Shown piece after piece: positions 48,191 through 57,138 of a stretch of 64,000 bases of DNA; within the stretch, counting starts at the first letter, position 1; every line of letters begins with the position of its first letter. Location of the stretch: NCBI RefSeq assembly GCF_000244895.1, contig NZ_CM001441.1, positions 3,740,226-3,804,225 of the forward strand, read 5' to 3'. Source of the DNA: Desulfosporosinus youngiae DSM 17734 (GTDB lineage Bacteria > Bacillota > Desulfitobacteriia > Desulfitobacteriales > Desulfitobacteriaceae). The notes under the pieces are model-generated. The model made no database searches and was not told where the DNA came from. It was given only the letters and a program-made list of their open reading frames with translations. The translations under genes and the position numbers were made by a program.

Positions 48191-50788
48191 TTATCTGCCC
48201 ACAATATTTTTCGCTATTACCCCTTCCCCTCCGAAAATATAGACCTGCTCCAATTTTTTTGCATCCAAATAGGCCTTTACGTCCTCATCTACATCGTCTT
48301 TTTTTATCAGCAGCAAGGGCAGACCTTTCTTTGCCGCTAACGCTGCCCCCGTTAAAGCATCGGGGTAATTCAGGCCCGTTGCCAGCGTGATCTTTGTGTA
48401 GGGAACCTTTTCAAAATGCTTTACAATGGCTAAGGCAGTATCATATCTGTCCTCACCAGCCAAACGGGTGACACCAATACCCATATTTTTCAGTTCATCT
48501 TCTACCGCCAGCGAGATGACACCGGTTCCCCCGGCAATAACAACCTGCTTAATGCCCCAGGCCAGAAGAGCTTCCCTGGTGTCGTCTCTTAGTTTGTCCT
48601 TTCCTGAAAAGAGAATAGGCATAGTGTTTTTAGCCGAAAACGGTGTTATTGCCAAAGCATCCGGAAAATCATTCTGAGTTGCCAGGGCTACGGTGTCAAA
48701 AGCCTTGATTTTTTTTACTTCTTCCCCTATTTTAGCGGCTGTATTAAACTGGTCGCTTCCTGAAATCCTGAGCACCTTATATTTATCCTTTAGCTCATTT
48801 TCGATTTCGAGGGATACTTCGTCCTTGTTTCCGATAATATAGACTGTTTTTGCCCTTAGTCTTTCTATTTCCCCGGCTGTCACGGAGGACAAAGATTTTG
48901 TATCCGTCAGCAATACCGGCGCATCTTTCAGGTAAGCCAGGCTGGATCCGACTAAAGCCCCGGAAAAACTGTTGCTATTAGCTAAAAACACATTTTCTGA
49001 TAATGCCCAGCCATTTTTGCTGATCTCTGCGGCTGTCTCAAACCTGTCCGAGCGGCTCAAACGTATACTCTCCTGCGCTGTCAGTAGGGAACCCCCGGGT
49101 GTGGCGGGTGTAGGTGTGACCGGAGCGAGTGTCTCAGACACTTTGTAGCCTTCGCCCCCGAAATAGACGTAGCCGTTTGCATAGCCGCAAGCACTGTTTA
49201 AAAGGGCGAAGTTGTTCTTTTGAACAGTGTCAACCACAATCTTACCGTTGCGGTCAAAAACAGACCAATAGCCTGGTATATACATACTACCTCCAATGTT
49301 CACAGGCGCATCGGTGGGCAGTTGGTGCAAGGCCAGCGTATAGCCGCCCCCTAAAGGCATGGCTTCCACATAGCCGTCCAGATTTCGGATTAGCTTGCCT
49401 GAATAGTCATACAACTCCGTGAATGACCACTCTTTTCCACCGCCTTTTGTGGGTACACCTTTCGCGTTCACTTCCGTGGTGTAGTTGTTCACGATCACGC
49501 CATCTTTCCATTGGAGTCCGAAATTTCTTGTAGGATACCATCTATCAGGGTTGGCCGGAAGGATAACCTTGCCTGTTTTATCCATTATGCCTCCCGGAGC
49601 ATATTTGACAAATCCGTCAGCTGACAAGCCTCCCTTTCCGAGGTACTCGAAGAAGCACACCAAGCCGTCTTTGTAGCTTAAGGCACTTCCGTCATAGAGG
49701 TTCTCGCCGCCGTACTGATACGGGATGACCAGTTTCCCTGTTGTGTCGATATAGCCAATCTTGCTATAAGAAAAGCCATATTGTGAGCCTTGGTACTGGA
49801 GCACCGTCGCCCGACCGTCCTGAAAGGAATAGGCTTCATCAAATTGCAGTGGTATGACCTCTTTTCCTGTTTTGTCAATAAAGCCGTATTTGAGTTCATA
49901 TTTTAGTTTTTTGCCGCTTTTCATCACGATTACTGTTTTATTATTTTCTGTTTCGCTGCTATATACGCCGTCCCCATTCATAATGGCGTTGACAACATCA
50001 TTTCCGTCGATTGCGACCCGCATCAAACCGCTATAAGCGATATGTCCGCTGGCGGCAGCGTCATATTTGAACGGTGTGATGAGTTTGCCTGTGGTGTCGA
50101 TATAGGCGGCCGCACCTTTAGCCTTATCGTAAATCCGTGCGATACCTTGAGAAAACTTTTCTGCGTCATCAAACTGAGCCTTAATCACGACCTTGCCGCT
50201 CTGGTCTTTGTAGCCCATCAACCCGTTTTCTTTATAAGTTGTCCATCTCTCACCGGTAGGATCTGCGGATATGTTGGTTGGAATAAATCGAAATTCGGCA
50301 TGATTGGGGGCGTCTAACGCCCCATGTGTCCATATAATAATGGCAGTTCCGTCAGCATTTTTCTCACCGGATGCATTAATGACCATTTTTGTAGCTTCGG
50401 GTGGACGCAAACTGAAAATGTCCGACTTTTCTTTGTTAAAGCTAGTGGCTTCCCAATGGATAAGCCAAGTGTAAGGGCTATTGACCGCTTTTACTCGCGC
50501 ACCGTCTTTTCTCGGATCCTCAAGCCCCAAATATCTGCCATCTTTCATTTTCAAGGTATATTGGCTGCCGCCCTTGCTTTCCACATAAAAAGCTTCATTT
50601 TCAGAAAGCTTGCGCAGCTCTGCCGCTCCGTCGGCAGTCAAATTGAGGTAATTGTTCATAGAGCGAAGATGGTACCAACCGTCAAAAATAGTATTACTTG
50701 TTGTCCACTCCGTCGCAAACGCCGTTGTTGGCAGCAAGGTAAGCATCATGCACAGGGTGAGCAGGATGCCTATAAATCGTTTCTTCAT
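48191..50788 (-). CDS. WG-repeat/CWB2 cell-surface protein
   Basis: 865 residues. Signal peptide (FIGILLTLCMMLTLLPTTAF), a small lectin-like N-terminal region (YHLRSMNNYLNLTADGAAEL), several WG/KWG repeats (about 185-520: GKVVIKAQFDDAEKFSQG, GKEVIPLQFDEAYSFQDG, GKLVIPYQYGG) and three CWB2 repeats at the C-terminus (from about 575, RLSRSDRFETAAEISKNG). It is secreted and bound to the wall. It has its own promoter region divergent from the LytTR regulator, which suggests control by it. Spacing to lemA is about 160 bases. Confidence 0.9.
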   Translation of the reverse strand: MKKRFIGILLTLCMMLTLLPTTAFATEWTTSNTIFDGWYHLRSMNNYLNLTADGAAELRKLSENEAFYVESKGGSQYTLKMKDGRYLGLEDPRKDGARVKAVNSPYTWLIHWEATSFNKEKSDIFSLRPPEATKMVINASGEKNADGTAIIIWTHGALDAPNHAEFRFIPTNISADPTGERWTTYKENGLMGYKDQSGKVVIKAQFDDAEKFSQGIARIYDKAKGAAAYIDTTGKLITPFKYDAAASGHIAYSGLMRVAIDGNDVVNAIMNGDGVYSSETENNKTVIVMKSGKKLKYELKYGFIDKTGKEVIPLQFDEAYSFQDGRATVLQYQGSQYGFSYSKIGYIDTTGKLVIPYQYGGENLYDGSALSYKDGLVCFFEYLGKGGLSADGFVKYAPGGIMDKTGKVILPANPDRWYPTRNFGLQWKDGVIVNNYTTEVNAKGVPTKGGGKEWSFTELYDYSGKLIRNLDGYVEAMPLGGGYTLALHQLPTDAPVNIGGSMYIPGYWSVFDRNGKIVVDTVQKNNFALLNSACGYANGYVYFGGEGYKVSETLAPVTPTPATPGGSLLTAQESIRLSRSDRFETAAEISKNGWALSENVFLANSNSFSGALVGSSLAYLKDAPVLLTDTKSLSSVTAGEIERLRAKTVYIIGNKDEVSLEIENELKDKYKVLRISGSDQFNTAAKIGEEVKKIKAFDTVALATQNDFPDALAITPFSAKNTMPILFSGKDKLRDDTREALLAWGIKQVVIAGGTGVISLAVEDELKNMGIGVTRLAGEDRYDTALAIVKHFEKVPYTKITLATGLNYPDALTGAALAAKKGLPLLLIKKDDVDEDVKAYLDAKKLEQVYIFGGEGVIAKNIVGR

Positions 50789-50808
50789 ACTGTTGTTCCT
50801 CCTTTAGT

Positions 50809-50823
50809 GCGCATATGATGCGC
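50809..50823. promoter_or_regulatory. palindrome upstream of the WG/CWB2 gene
   Basis: GCGCAT-ATG-ATGCGC is a perfect inverted repeat 20 bases upstream of the start codon on the minus strand. It could be an operator or an mRNA hairpin near the ribosome site. Confidence 0.35.
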
Positions 50824-50982
50824 TTTATAGTTTCAAGCTATCAGAAATTTCTTCCCAAAACCCTCTGCTGCATGAAACATGATTTTTTTGACATGAACCA
50901 TGGCTTCGGCTCGTCGGTTTTTATGGTAAAATTAGCTTGGAGAACCTTTTTCATTCATCAGTGGCCCGGTCTAACATCAGTG

Positions 50983-50998
50983 ATGCCGCACGCGGCAT
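50983..50998. promoter_or_regulatory. GC-rich palindrome upstream of the LytTR gene
   Basis: ATGCCGC-AC-GCGGCAT is a perfect inverted repeat 37 bases before the regulator start. It may be an operator or a leader hairpin. Clear LytTR direct repeats were not found by eye in 50789-51034. Confidence 0.35.
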
Positions 50999-51034
50999 GG
51001 AAGTCTGATATGCTAAAGAAATGGAGGAAGGCTT

Positions 51035-51760
51035 ATGCTGCAGATTGCGATCTGCGACGATAATATAGATGAACTTTCCAATATGGTGCAGCTGATCAAT
51101 CTCTATCGGTCAGCCAAAAATCTCAGTTGTGAATACGCTGTCTTTCCCAACGGATTTGAGCTGGTTGCAGCCCTGGAAAAAGGAAAACGGTTTGATGTCT
51201 ATTGTCTGGATATTATTATGCCGGGCTTTATGGGCATTGATGTGGCCAAGGAAATCCGCACCTTTGACAAAACCGCGCCGATCTTATTCTTTACCTCCTC
51301 CCCCGAGTTTGCCCTGGCAAGCTATGCGGTGAAAGCCATCAACTATGTACTGAAGCCCATCTCCAAAGAAAAGTTTTTCTTCACCTTTGATGAGATGCTG
51401 GAACAGATAGAAGCGAAAAAAGAGGAGGATGCGGTGATCGTGAAGAGCAGTGAGGGCCTGCAAAAGATACGGATTGCCAACTTGGTTTTTGCCGAGGTCA
51501 TTGGTAGAAATGTGCTCTATCATCTGCGCTCCGGCAAGGTTATCGAATGTACGGAAGCCTTTTCTTCTGCTTGCGCTAATCTTCTCAAATATGGATGTAT
51601 TATCAAGCCCCACCGTTCCTATCTTGTGAATATGCAGTATGTGGATACCATCGAAAATCATCAGATAACCTTACAGACCCTTTCCTCTGTCCCTATTGCC
51701 CAGGGCAAGGCACGGGAGATTAAGCAGCACTATCTGAATTATCAAATGGAGGGAGAATAA
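51035..51760 (+). CDS. LytTR-family response regulator
   Basis: 241 residues. Receiver domain (IAICDDNIDELSNM, phosphoacceptor in VYCLDIIMPGFMGI, YVLKPISKEKF) and a C-terminal LytTR DNA-binding domain (about 140-238, IRIANLVFAEVIGRNVLYHL, HRSYLVNMQYVDTI). Ribosome site GGAGGAAGG. The kinase gene starts four bases after its stop. Being divergent from the WG/CWB2 gene, it likely controls the neighbouring surface proteins. Confidence 0.93.
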   Translation: MLQIAICDDNIDELSNMVQLINLYRSAKNLSCEYAVFPNGFELVAALEKGKRFDVYCLDIIMPGFMGIDVAKEIRTFDKTAPILFFTSSPEFALASYAVKAINYVLKPISKEKFFFTFDEMLEQIEAKKEEDAVIVKSSEGLQKIRIANLVFAEVIGRNVLYHLRSGKVIECTEAFSSACANLLKYGCIIKPHRSYLVNMQYVDTIENHQITLQTLSSVPIAQGKAREIKQHYLNYQMEGE

Positions 51761-51764
51761 GGGG

Positions 51765-53036
51765 ATGATAGAAACTGCCATTGCCTTCTCCCGTTACTTT
51801 GTTGCCTTGATGTTCGGTGCGGCGGTTGCGGTCAGCTTCGCCGGAATAGCGCGTACACGGAAAAATTATCTGGTGCTGGGGTGTTTTACCGTCATTTTAT
51901 TTATGCTGCAACTGGCAAGTCTGCGGCTCTGGGGTATGGAGACAACCATAAAAATATATCCGCTGCTTTCCCACTTACCGGTTGCTGTTTTTATCGCCCT
52001 TTACTTAAAACGCTCGTGGCTTATTTCACTAACCAGTATGTTTGTCTCCTTTCTGTGCTGCCAGCCTCCCCGTTGGATCGGCACGGTTGCCGGCGAAATG
52101 TTTGACAGCGCTTCCATGGACCATGCCGGTTATATAGCCGGTGCCTTGCTGATGTACTATTTCCTGCAAAAATATGCGGTAAAATCAGTCCGGCATCTGA
52201 TGGAGCGTTCTCTGGAATCCTGCCTCCTCTTTGGCGCTATGCCGGCTTTTTACTATCTGTTCGACTATGCCGCCACGGTGTACACCAATTTTATGTACAG
52301 CGGGGCACGGGCTGCTGTACAATTCATGCCCTTTGTAACAGCGGCCTTTTATTTTGTGTTTGTCCTCCTGTACTATGCCGAAATCCAAAAACAGGCAGCT
52401 CTGCAAAGAGAGCGGGACATGCTGGACGCGCAGTTTCGGCTGGCCCAGACAGAATTTGCTTCTCTGCGGCAGATGCAGCAGAATGCCGCAGCCTATCGGC
52501 ACGATATGCGCCATCATTTCTCCCTTTTGCAGGGGCTGGCCGCCGAGGGACGCCTCGAGGAGCTGAGGGAGTATTTGCGGACCGCCCAGTCCGACATGGA
52601 CGCCATCACGCCCACGCACTTTTGCGAAAACGAAACCGTCAATCTGATTTTGTCCGCTTTTGCCGCCAAGGCAAAACAAGGGGGCATCTTGTTGACGATG
52701 GATGCCAGGCTGCCTGACTCCCTTCCCTTCAGCGATACCGAGCTTTGTTCCCTCTTGTCAAACGCTTTGGAAAACGCTATACAAGCCTCCGGACAGATAG
52801 CCGACAGCAGCAAACGCCTTATCCGGCTGCGTGTGTATACCAAGAATACGAAGCTGTGCCTTGACATTCGCAACAGCTATCAGACAGAACCGGTCTTTCA
52901 TCAGGGCCTGCCAGTATCAAAAGAACAGGGGCATGGCTTTGGCACAAAGAGCATGGCTCATATCGTGGAAAAGCATGGTGGTGTATTCCAGTTTTCAGTC
53001 AAGGATGGCTGGTTTATATTTCAGGCTACTGCATAA
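51765..53036 (+). CDS. GHKL-domain sensor histidine kinase (AgrC type)
   Basis: 423 residues. Six or seven membrane helices in the first 210, a linker, the His box YRHDMRHHFSLLQGLA, and a GHKL ATPase domain with LCSLLSNALENAIQAS and HGFGTKSMAHIVEKHGG. AgrC-like kinases often sense peptides, but no peptide precursor or AgrB gene is near. Partner is the LytTR regulator just upstream. Confidence 0.92.
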   Translation: MIETAIAFSRYFVALMFGAAVAVSFAGIARTRKNYLVLGCFTVILFMLQLASLRLWGMETTIKIYPLLSHLPVAVFIALYLKRSWLISLTSMFVSFLCCQPPRWIGTVAGEMFDSASMDHAGYIAGALLMYYFLQKYAVKSVRHLMERSLESCLLFGAMPAFYYLFDYAATVYTNFMYSGARAAVQFMPFVTAAFYFVFVLLYYAEIQKQAALQRERDMLDAQFRLAQTEFASLRQMQQNAAAYRHDMRHHFSLLQGLAAEGRLEELREYLRTAQSDMDAITPTHFCENETVNLILSAFAAKAKQGGILLTMDARLPDSLPFSDTELCSLLSNALENAIQASGQIADSSKRLIRLRVYTKNTKLCLDIRNSYQTEPVFHQGLPVSKEQGHGFGTKSMAHIVEKHGGVFQFSVKDGWFIFQATA

Positions 53037-53045
53037 AAGGTTGCT

Positions 53046-53180
53046 TTATTGCGTGCTGGTTTTCATGACAACAAAGTTACCCTTGGGAATGGATTTGAGT
53101 TCGTAAGGTGTCATGAGTGGACGCTGCTCTATCATCTGTAAGGACTGGCTGGGATCATTTTTCCACGGCTTACGCTGCCG
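53046..53180 (-). pseudogene. VirD4/TraG coupling-protein tail remnant
   Basis: Minus strand reads KPWKNDPSQSLQMIEQ, then PLMTPYELKSIPKGNF and VVMKTSTQ, stop at 53046. This is the pattern near the C-terminus of VirD4/TraG ATPases of integrative conjugative elements of Firmicutes. Only about 45 codons remain. It suggests a former conjugative element at this place. Confidence 0.55.
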
Positions 53181-53324
53181 CTCATGACGGTGCGTCTGCC
53201 CAACGCCTTACTCAGTACCTCGGCGTCGCCCCTTCTCCTCCATTCTTTTAAGTTTGAGTCCCTAAAAAAGGGCATAAAAAAGCGGGGTATCTTCGTTAGA
53301 AAATACACCCGCCGATTTTCGCAT

Positions 53325-53528
53325 TTAAGTTTTTAGCCCGTAGTGAATCATAAATTTGTGTCTTTGTATTGCTTCTTCAATTTTATTGGAGAGAATTTTT
53401 AGTCCAGTTAACCCTGTTGTATTAATTATCATTTTAAATTGAGGTAGCACTGACGGCGATATCAATGTTATCCCGGCATATTCAAGTCCATTGGTTGGAC
53501 GAGAAATCCTGTGAGAATATGTTTCCAT
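53325..53528 (-). CDS. small hypothetical, possibly truncated
   Basis: 67 residues reading SHRISRPTNGLEYAGITLIS and ending RHKFMIHYGLKT. The composition is protein-like but no clear ribosome site is seen and I do not recognise a family. It lies among mobile-element remnants and may be a fragment. Confidence 0.35.
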   Translation of the reverse strand: METYSHRISRPTNGLEYAGITLISPSVLPQFKMIINTTGLTGLKILSNKIEEAIQRHKFMIHYGLKT

Positions 53529-53535
53529 CAAACTC

Positions 53536-53645
53536 TATTCGGCGAAACATGCTTGAGGGTAATCATATATTGTCGTTTCGCATAGGTATCTGGAACCTGC
53601 GCGGAACAACAATATATGACAACCTGTTAGTCGTTCCGCCGAGTA
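53536..53645. repeat. 110-bp imperfect nested inverted repeat
   Basis: Inner arms of 24 bases (53564-53587 and 53595-53618, starting CATATATTGT, four differences) surround a 7-base loop; outer arms of 13 bases (53536-53548 and 53633-53645, core CGGCG) match with two differences. The whole can fold into one long hairpin. It could be a miniature element or a structured RNA. Confidence 0.6.
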
Positions 53646-53655
53646 TGGATTGGTG

Positions 53656-53769
53656 TCATCTTAAATTCTTTATCTCCTCTTCGGACATACCTGTAATGTC
53701 GGGGATTAACTTAAAATCCATACCCTTCTTAAGAAGTTTTTTTGTTACTTTCTTTTTTCTGCTGAGCAT
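53656..53769 (-). pseudogene. C-terminal remnant of an Rpn-family nuclease gene
   Basis: 37 codons reading VTKKLLKKGMDFKLIPDI and TGMSEEEIKNLR, then a stop. This matches the tail of the intact Rpn protein at 18.2 kb (NLLRLGMEVDMIIKATGLAE). The nuclease core is missing. Confidence 0.6.
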
Positions 53770-53828
53770 GTCACCAAACGTTTAAAACGTAGGCGCACAT
53801 GCTCCTTTGACATTAGGGGTTAGGAGAT

Positions 53829-54071
53829 TCACCCTACTTTAATCGCCCGCTCATGGCAGTTAATCTGACATTTTCTACACTGGGTGCAGGCCGATGCCTT
53901 AATGACATAAGCTCTTGAATTACCCTTGACTTTGATTTTCAATTTCCCAAACATACCAAGCCGGTCATAGTCCTCCTGCTGGATTTCTTTTAAGGCCAGT
54001 ACCTTAGCCGGACATTTGCTGTCACAGACACCGCAGCCATCGCAGCGATTCAAATTAACGTTTACACTCAT
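53829..54071 (-). CDS. 2[4Fe-4S] ferredoxin
   Basis: 80 residues. Two cluster motifs, CDGCGVCDSKCP near the N-terminus and CTQCRKCQINCHE near the end, separated by a longer loop of about 40 residues with basic stretches (GKLKIKVKGNS). It carries electrons between redox enzymes; the partner is unknown. It lies downstream of a kinase/regulator pair, about 80 bases after the regulator stop. The second motif has His where Pro is usual after the fourth Cys. Confidence 0.9.
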   Translation of the reverse strand: MSVNVNLNRCDGCGVCDSKCPAKVLALKEIQQEDYDRLGMFGKLKIKVKGNSRAYVIKASACTQCRKCQINCHERAIKVG

Positions 54072-54154
54072 AAATCAACACTCCTCTGACTACTTTGCAC
54101 TTTTTCTTTTAATGCTCATTAGATGCACGATTGATAACTTGAACTTATAAGTCT

Positions 54155-54841
54155 TCAGGAATTAAAGCGGTAACCAGTTCCCCAGAGGGTCTCTATATAT
54201 TCCGGATTGGCCGGATCTTTTTCAATCTTCTTCCTGATCTTTTGGATATGAACAGCCACAGTTGCCAGATCACCATAGTATTCCGCACTCCAAAGCTTAT
54301 CGAAAAGGTGCTCTTTACTGAACACCAGGTTGGGATTGGAGGCAAAAAAGAGCAAGAGTTCGTATTCCTTGGCCGTGAGCTGCACTTCTTTGCCGTTGAC
54401 ATAGACTTTATGGGCGGCTGTATTGATTTCCAGCCCGCGGTAATTGATGATTTCCAGAGCTGAATTCCTGCCCGTCAAGCGTTCATAGCGGTTTAAATGG
54501 GATTTGATGCGGGCCATCAGCTCCGCTGGACTAAAAGGCTTGGTCAGATAATCATCGGCCCCATAATCCAGTCCCTTGATTTTATCAATATCCTCACTCC
54601 TGGCCGACAGAACGATAATCGGAATCTCCAGCTTCCGCCGGACTTCTTTGATAATCGTAAAACCATCTTTTTGCGGCAGCATCAAATCCACAATCAGAAT
54701 GTCATAGACCCCGGTGAGAGCTTTCTGTAGCCCTGCCTCCCCATCCATAACGATGTCCACCTTATATCCGTTTAGCTGCAGGTAATCCCGCTCCATCTCC
54801 GCAATATTTAAATCATCCTCAACGATCAGGACACTTTTCAT
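54155..54841 (-). CDS. OmpR-family response regulator
   Basis: 228 residues from ATG 54841 (GGGAGAT upstream); the longer frame runs into the kinase gene. Receiver with VLIVEDDLNIAE, phosphoacceptor in ILIVDLMLPQKDG and DYLTKPFSPAEL, then a winged helix (VQLTAKEYELLLFFASNPN, HIQKIRKKIEKDP). It follows the kinase gene after 25 bases; the ferredoxin gene lies downstream and may be part of the regulon. Confidence 0.95.
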   Translation of the reverse strand: MKSVLIVEDDLNIAEMERDYLQLNGYKVDIVMDGEAGLQKALTGVYDILIVDLMLPQKDGFTIIKEVRRKLEIPIIVLSARSEDIDKIKGLDYGADDYLTKPFSPAELMARIKSHLNRYERLTGRNSALEIINYRGLEINTAAHKVYVNGKEVQLTAKEYELLLFFASNPNLVFSKEHLFDKLWSAEYYGDLATVAVHIQKIRKKIEKDPANPEYIETLWGTGYRFNS

Positions 54842-54866
54842 GATCTCCCACCCACTTTCATGACCT

Positions 54867-56024
54867 CTATTTCTGAACAGGCAGCTTGATTGTAAAACGG
54901 GACCCTTCCCCGCTGATACTGACAACCGCTATTTTTCCTCCCTGGGCCTCAATCAGCTCTTTGGCAATCGCCAGCCCCAGCCCTGTACTCACAAAATCCT
55001 TGGAACGTTCAAGGTCAATCCGGTAAAATCGGTCAAAGATGTGTGGGAGCCGGTCGGCCGGAATTCCCGGACCATTGTCTGCGATATTGATGCAAACATA
55101 CTCCTCCTGCTCAGATAACTCCATGACCACTTTTAAATCCTGCTCCGAACCATATTTCACAGCATTGTCCACAATATTCCTGATTGCCTGATAGACCCGT
55201 TTCCCGTCAATCCTGACCGGATAATCCTGGTCTGTCTGATCCCGGTAGGAAAACTCAAGTTGCTTTTCTTCAAATTCAAACTTCAGTTCAATTGCCAAAT
55301 CTTCCAGGTAGGCTTGGATGTTCAGGATTTCATAATTCATATTTAATTTGTCCATATCCAGTTTAGAGAATAAAAACAGGTCATCAATCAGCTTGTTCAT
55401 ATACACGGTATTACTGTAAATAGTCTTCAGGTACGGATTCAGTTGCTCCGGCTGGGTAACATATCCCTCCATGATCATTTCCAGGTAGCCCTGAATCGAC
55501 GTGATCGGCGTTTTTAAATCATGAGAAATGTTGGCGACCAAATTCTTTCTGTTTTCCTCATACTCCTGATTGATTCGTTCGCTTTCCTGGAGTTTAAGGG
55601 CCATCTCATTAAATGAATGAATTAACTGCGCAAACTCATTTTGAACCTCTGGCTGAATCGACACATTATAATTGCCTTGGCCGATTTCGGTGAATCCATT
55701 CTTCAGCTGTTCGATCGGCTTAAAGACCTTCTTTTCCAAGCGCCGGTAAAAGGTAAAGTGGACCATTTCCTTGGTAATAAGGATAAGTGCAAAAATTACG
55801 CCGATGGCCTTCAGTCCCATCCAATAGTACAGCAGGAATAAAAGAAACAGAGTTAAAAGGAAACCGATGGGGCGGAAAAACTTCATGGATCTGCGCATGC
55901 TGCGGAATTCCTCGTAATTCCAGTCCGGGAATTCCCCGTGCTTTAAATGACGATATTTCTCATGATGCAACTTTTCTTGATGAAGCCGATGATAAAACTT
56001 ACGAAAATCATGGTTTGATCTCAA
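54867..56024 (-). CDS. HAMP-domain sensor histidine kinase
   Basis: 385 residues from TTG 56024, eight bases after AAGGTG. The N-terminal 45 residues are very rich in His, Lys and Arg (HHEKYRHLKHGEF), followed by two closely spaced membrane helices (IGFLLTLFLLFLLYYWMG, AIGVIFALILIT), HAMP, HisKA (NISHDLKTPITSIQGYLEM), and ATPase motifs (IRNIVDNAVKYG, DNGPGIP, STGLGLAIAKELIEAQGG). There is almost no outer domain, so it senses inside the membrane or in the His-rich cytoplasmic part, possibly a metal (inference). Confidence 0.93.
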   Translation of the reverse strand: MRSNHDFRKFYHRLHQEKLHHEKYRHLKHGEFPDWNYEEFRSMRRSMKFFRPIGFLLTLFLLFLLYYWMGLKAIGVIFALILITKEMVHFTFYRRLEKKVFKPIEQLKNGFTEIGQGNYNVSIQPEVQNEFAQLIHSFNEMALKLQESERINQEYEENRKNLVANISHDLKTPITSIQGYLEMIMEGYVTQPEQLNPYLKTIYSNTVYMNKLIDDLFLFSKLDMDKLNMNYEILNIQAYLEDLAIELKFEFEEKQLEFSYRDQTDQDYPVRIDGKRVYQAIRNIVDNAVKYGSEQDLKVVMELSEQEEYVCINIADNGPGIPADRLPHIFDRFYRIDLERSKDFVSTGLGLAIAKELIEAQGGKIAVVSISGEGSRFTIKLPVQK

Positions 56025-56439
56025 CTTTGTTCACCTTCTTCCTTGATAATTTTTAACATTGTTTTTCCCTTTATCATAAACCGCTCCTGCTGTTCTCATG
56101 TGTTTATTTTAATTCATAGTTTTAAATATACTATAAAGCAATTTTAAAAACTTTATAAAAAATTTATGTTGGATCATTAGCGTTGCATTTAGTTAACTCC
56201 AGGTATGTCAAGTAAAATCAATCACCAGTGCTTGTTACTATTTATTTCAAAAATGATATATTTTAACAGATATTTTACAAGTACAATGGGTCGTAGGTTA
56301 TGTCATTCGCCCAGTCTGTTTCTTCATTCAGAACTTGATTCTCAGTCAGGTTGTACAGCAGTTTATTATCGACTCGCTTGATTCCTTTTGCCTTTTGTCG
56401 CCGGAGCTTACTCAAAAACGAGCTGTAGCTGTCGAAGAG

Positions 56440-56750
56440 GCATGCGATGCATCCAAAACGAGAAAGGCCTGACTTGGAGCGCAAAGATGCGGGAACTGCT
56501 GAGGGAGATGATCCACTACCGCAACAACCTGGAGCCGGATGAGGATTTAGACTCGGTCAAGGTCGAGGCGTTCAAGGAACGATTCGGGCAAATCCTCGAC
56601 CTTGCGGACCGCGAGTACGAATATGAACCTCCCAGCAAATACTACAGGAACGGGTTTAACCTAAAAGAAAGGCTGCGAGAGTTCAGGGAGGCGCACCTTC
56701 TGTTCCTCTACGATAAAATGTTCCTGCCCCTATGGGGGCTATCTTTTTAG
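56440..56750 (+). pseudogene. IS66-family transposase remnant
   Basis: The frame reads LTWSAKMRELLREMIHYRNN, FGQILDLADREYEYEPPSKY and FNLKERLREFREAHLLFLYD, the DDE-domain region of IS66 transposases, then is cut before the NNxxER motif and joined to other sequence. Start and catalytic ends are missing. A short GCCCC/GGGGC hairpin with T-run follows at 56726. The stretch 56060-56440 shows no other gene. Confidence 0.75.
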
Positions 56751-56831
56751 TAGGCGTCAGTATTACACCCCGTCTGAACAGTAACTAATGGAAGACTACA
56801 CTCCTATAATTTATTCAAATAGCTGTTTATT

Positions 56832-56849
56832 GTACGTGCTATACGTGTT
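56832..56849 (+). promoter_or_regulatory. hicAB promoter with 9-bp direct repeats
   Basis: TACGTGCTA and TACGTGTTA stand in tandem directly before the -10 box TATAAT (56849-56854 region); TTTATT 17 bases upstream can serve as -35. HicAB operons are autoregulated by HicB, so the repeats are likely operator half sites. Confidence 0.5.
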
Positions 56850-56879
56850 ATAATAAACACATTGAGAGACGGTTTACGA

Positions 56880-57062
56880 ATGAAACCCCGGGAACTTGAA
56901 AACATAGTTAAAGCCGATGGATGGCAATACACTGACACCAAAGGTTCTCACAAACATTATAAACATCCATCAAAACCGGGAAAAGTTACAATCTCATTTC
57001 ACGGAAAAGATTTAAAAACCAAAACAGTAAATTCTATCCTAAAACAAGCGGGGCTGAAATAA
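56880..57062 (+). CDS. hicA: HicA-family mRNA interferase toxin
   Basis: 60 residues from ATG 56880. It reads MKPRELENIVKADGWQY, then the HicA catalytic region KGSHKHYKHP with the essential His, and ends SILKQAGLK. HicA is a double-stranded RNA-binding-fold ribonuclease that stops translation. The antitoxin gene lies 76 bases downstream. Length is normal, so the toxin should be active. Confidence 0.92.
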   Translation: MKPRELENIVKADGWQYTDTKGSHKHYKHPSKPGKVTISFHGKDLKTKTVNSILKQAGLK

Positions 57063-57138
57063 GCCCCCTTGCCTAGAGTTTACGATAAGCATAGAAGCTG
57101 AAAATAATTAATTAACTAGACGAAAGGCGGAATAAGCA

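Noticed and set aside
53465-53785. 106-codon plus-strand frame
   Set aside because: It runs through the inverted repeat and antisense to the Rpn tail; no ribosome site or family pattern.
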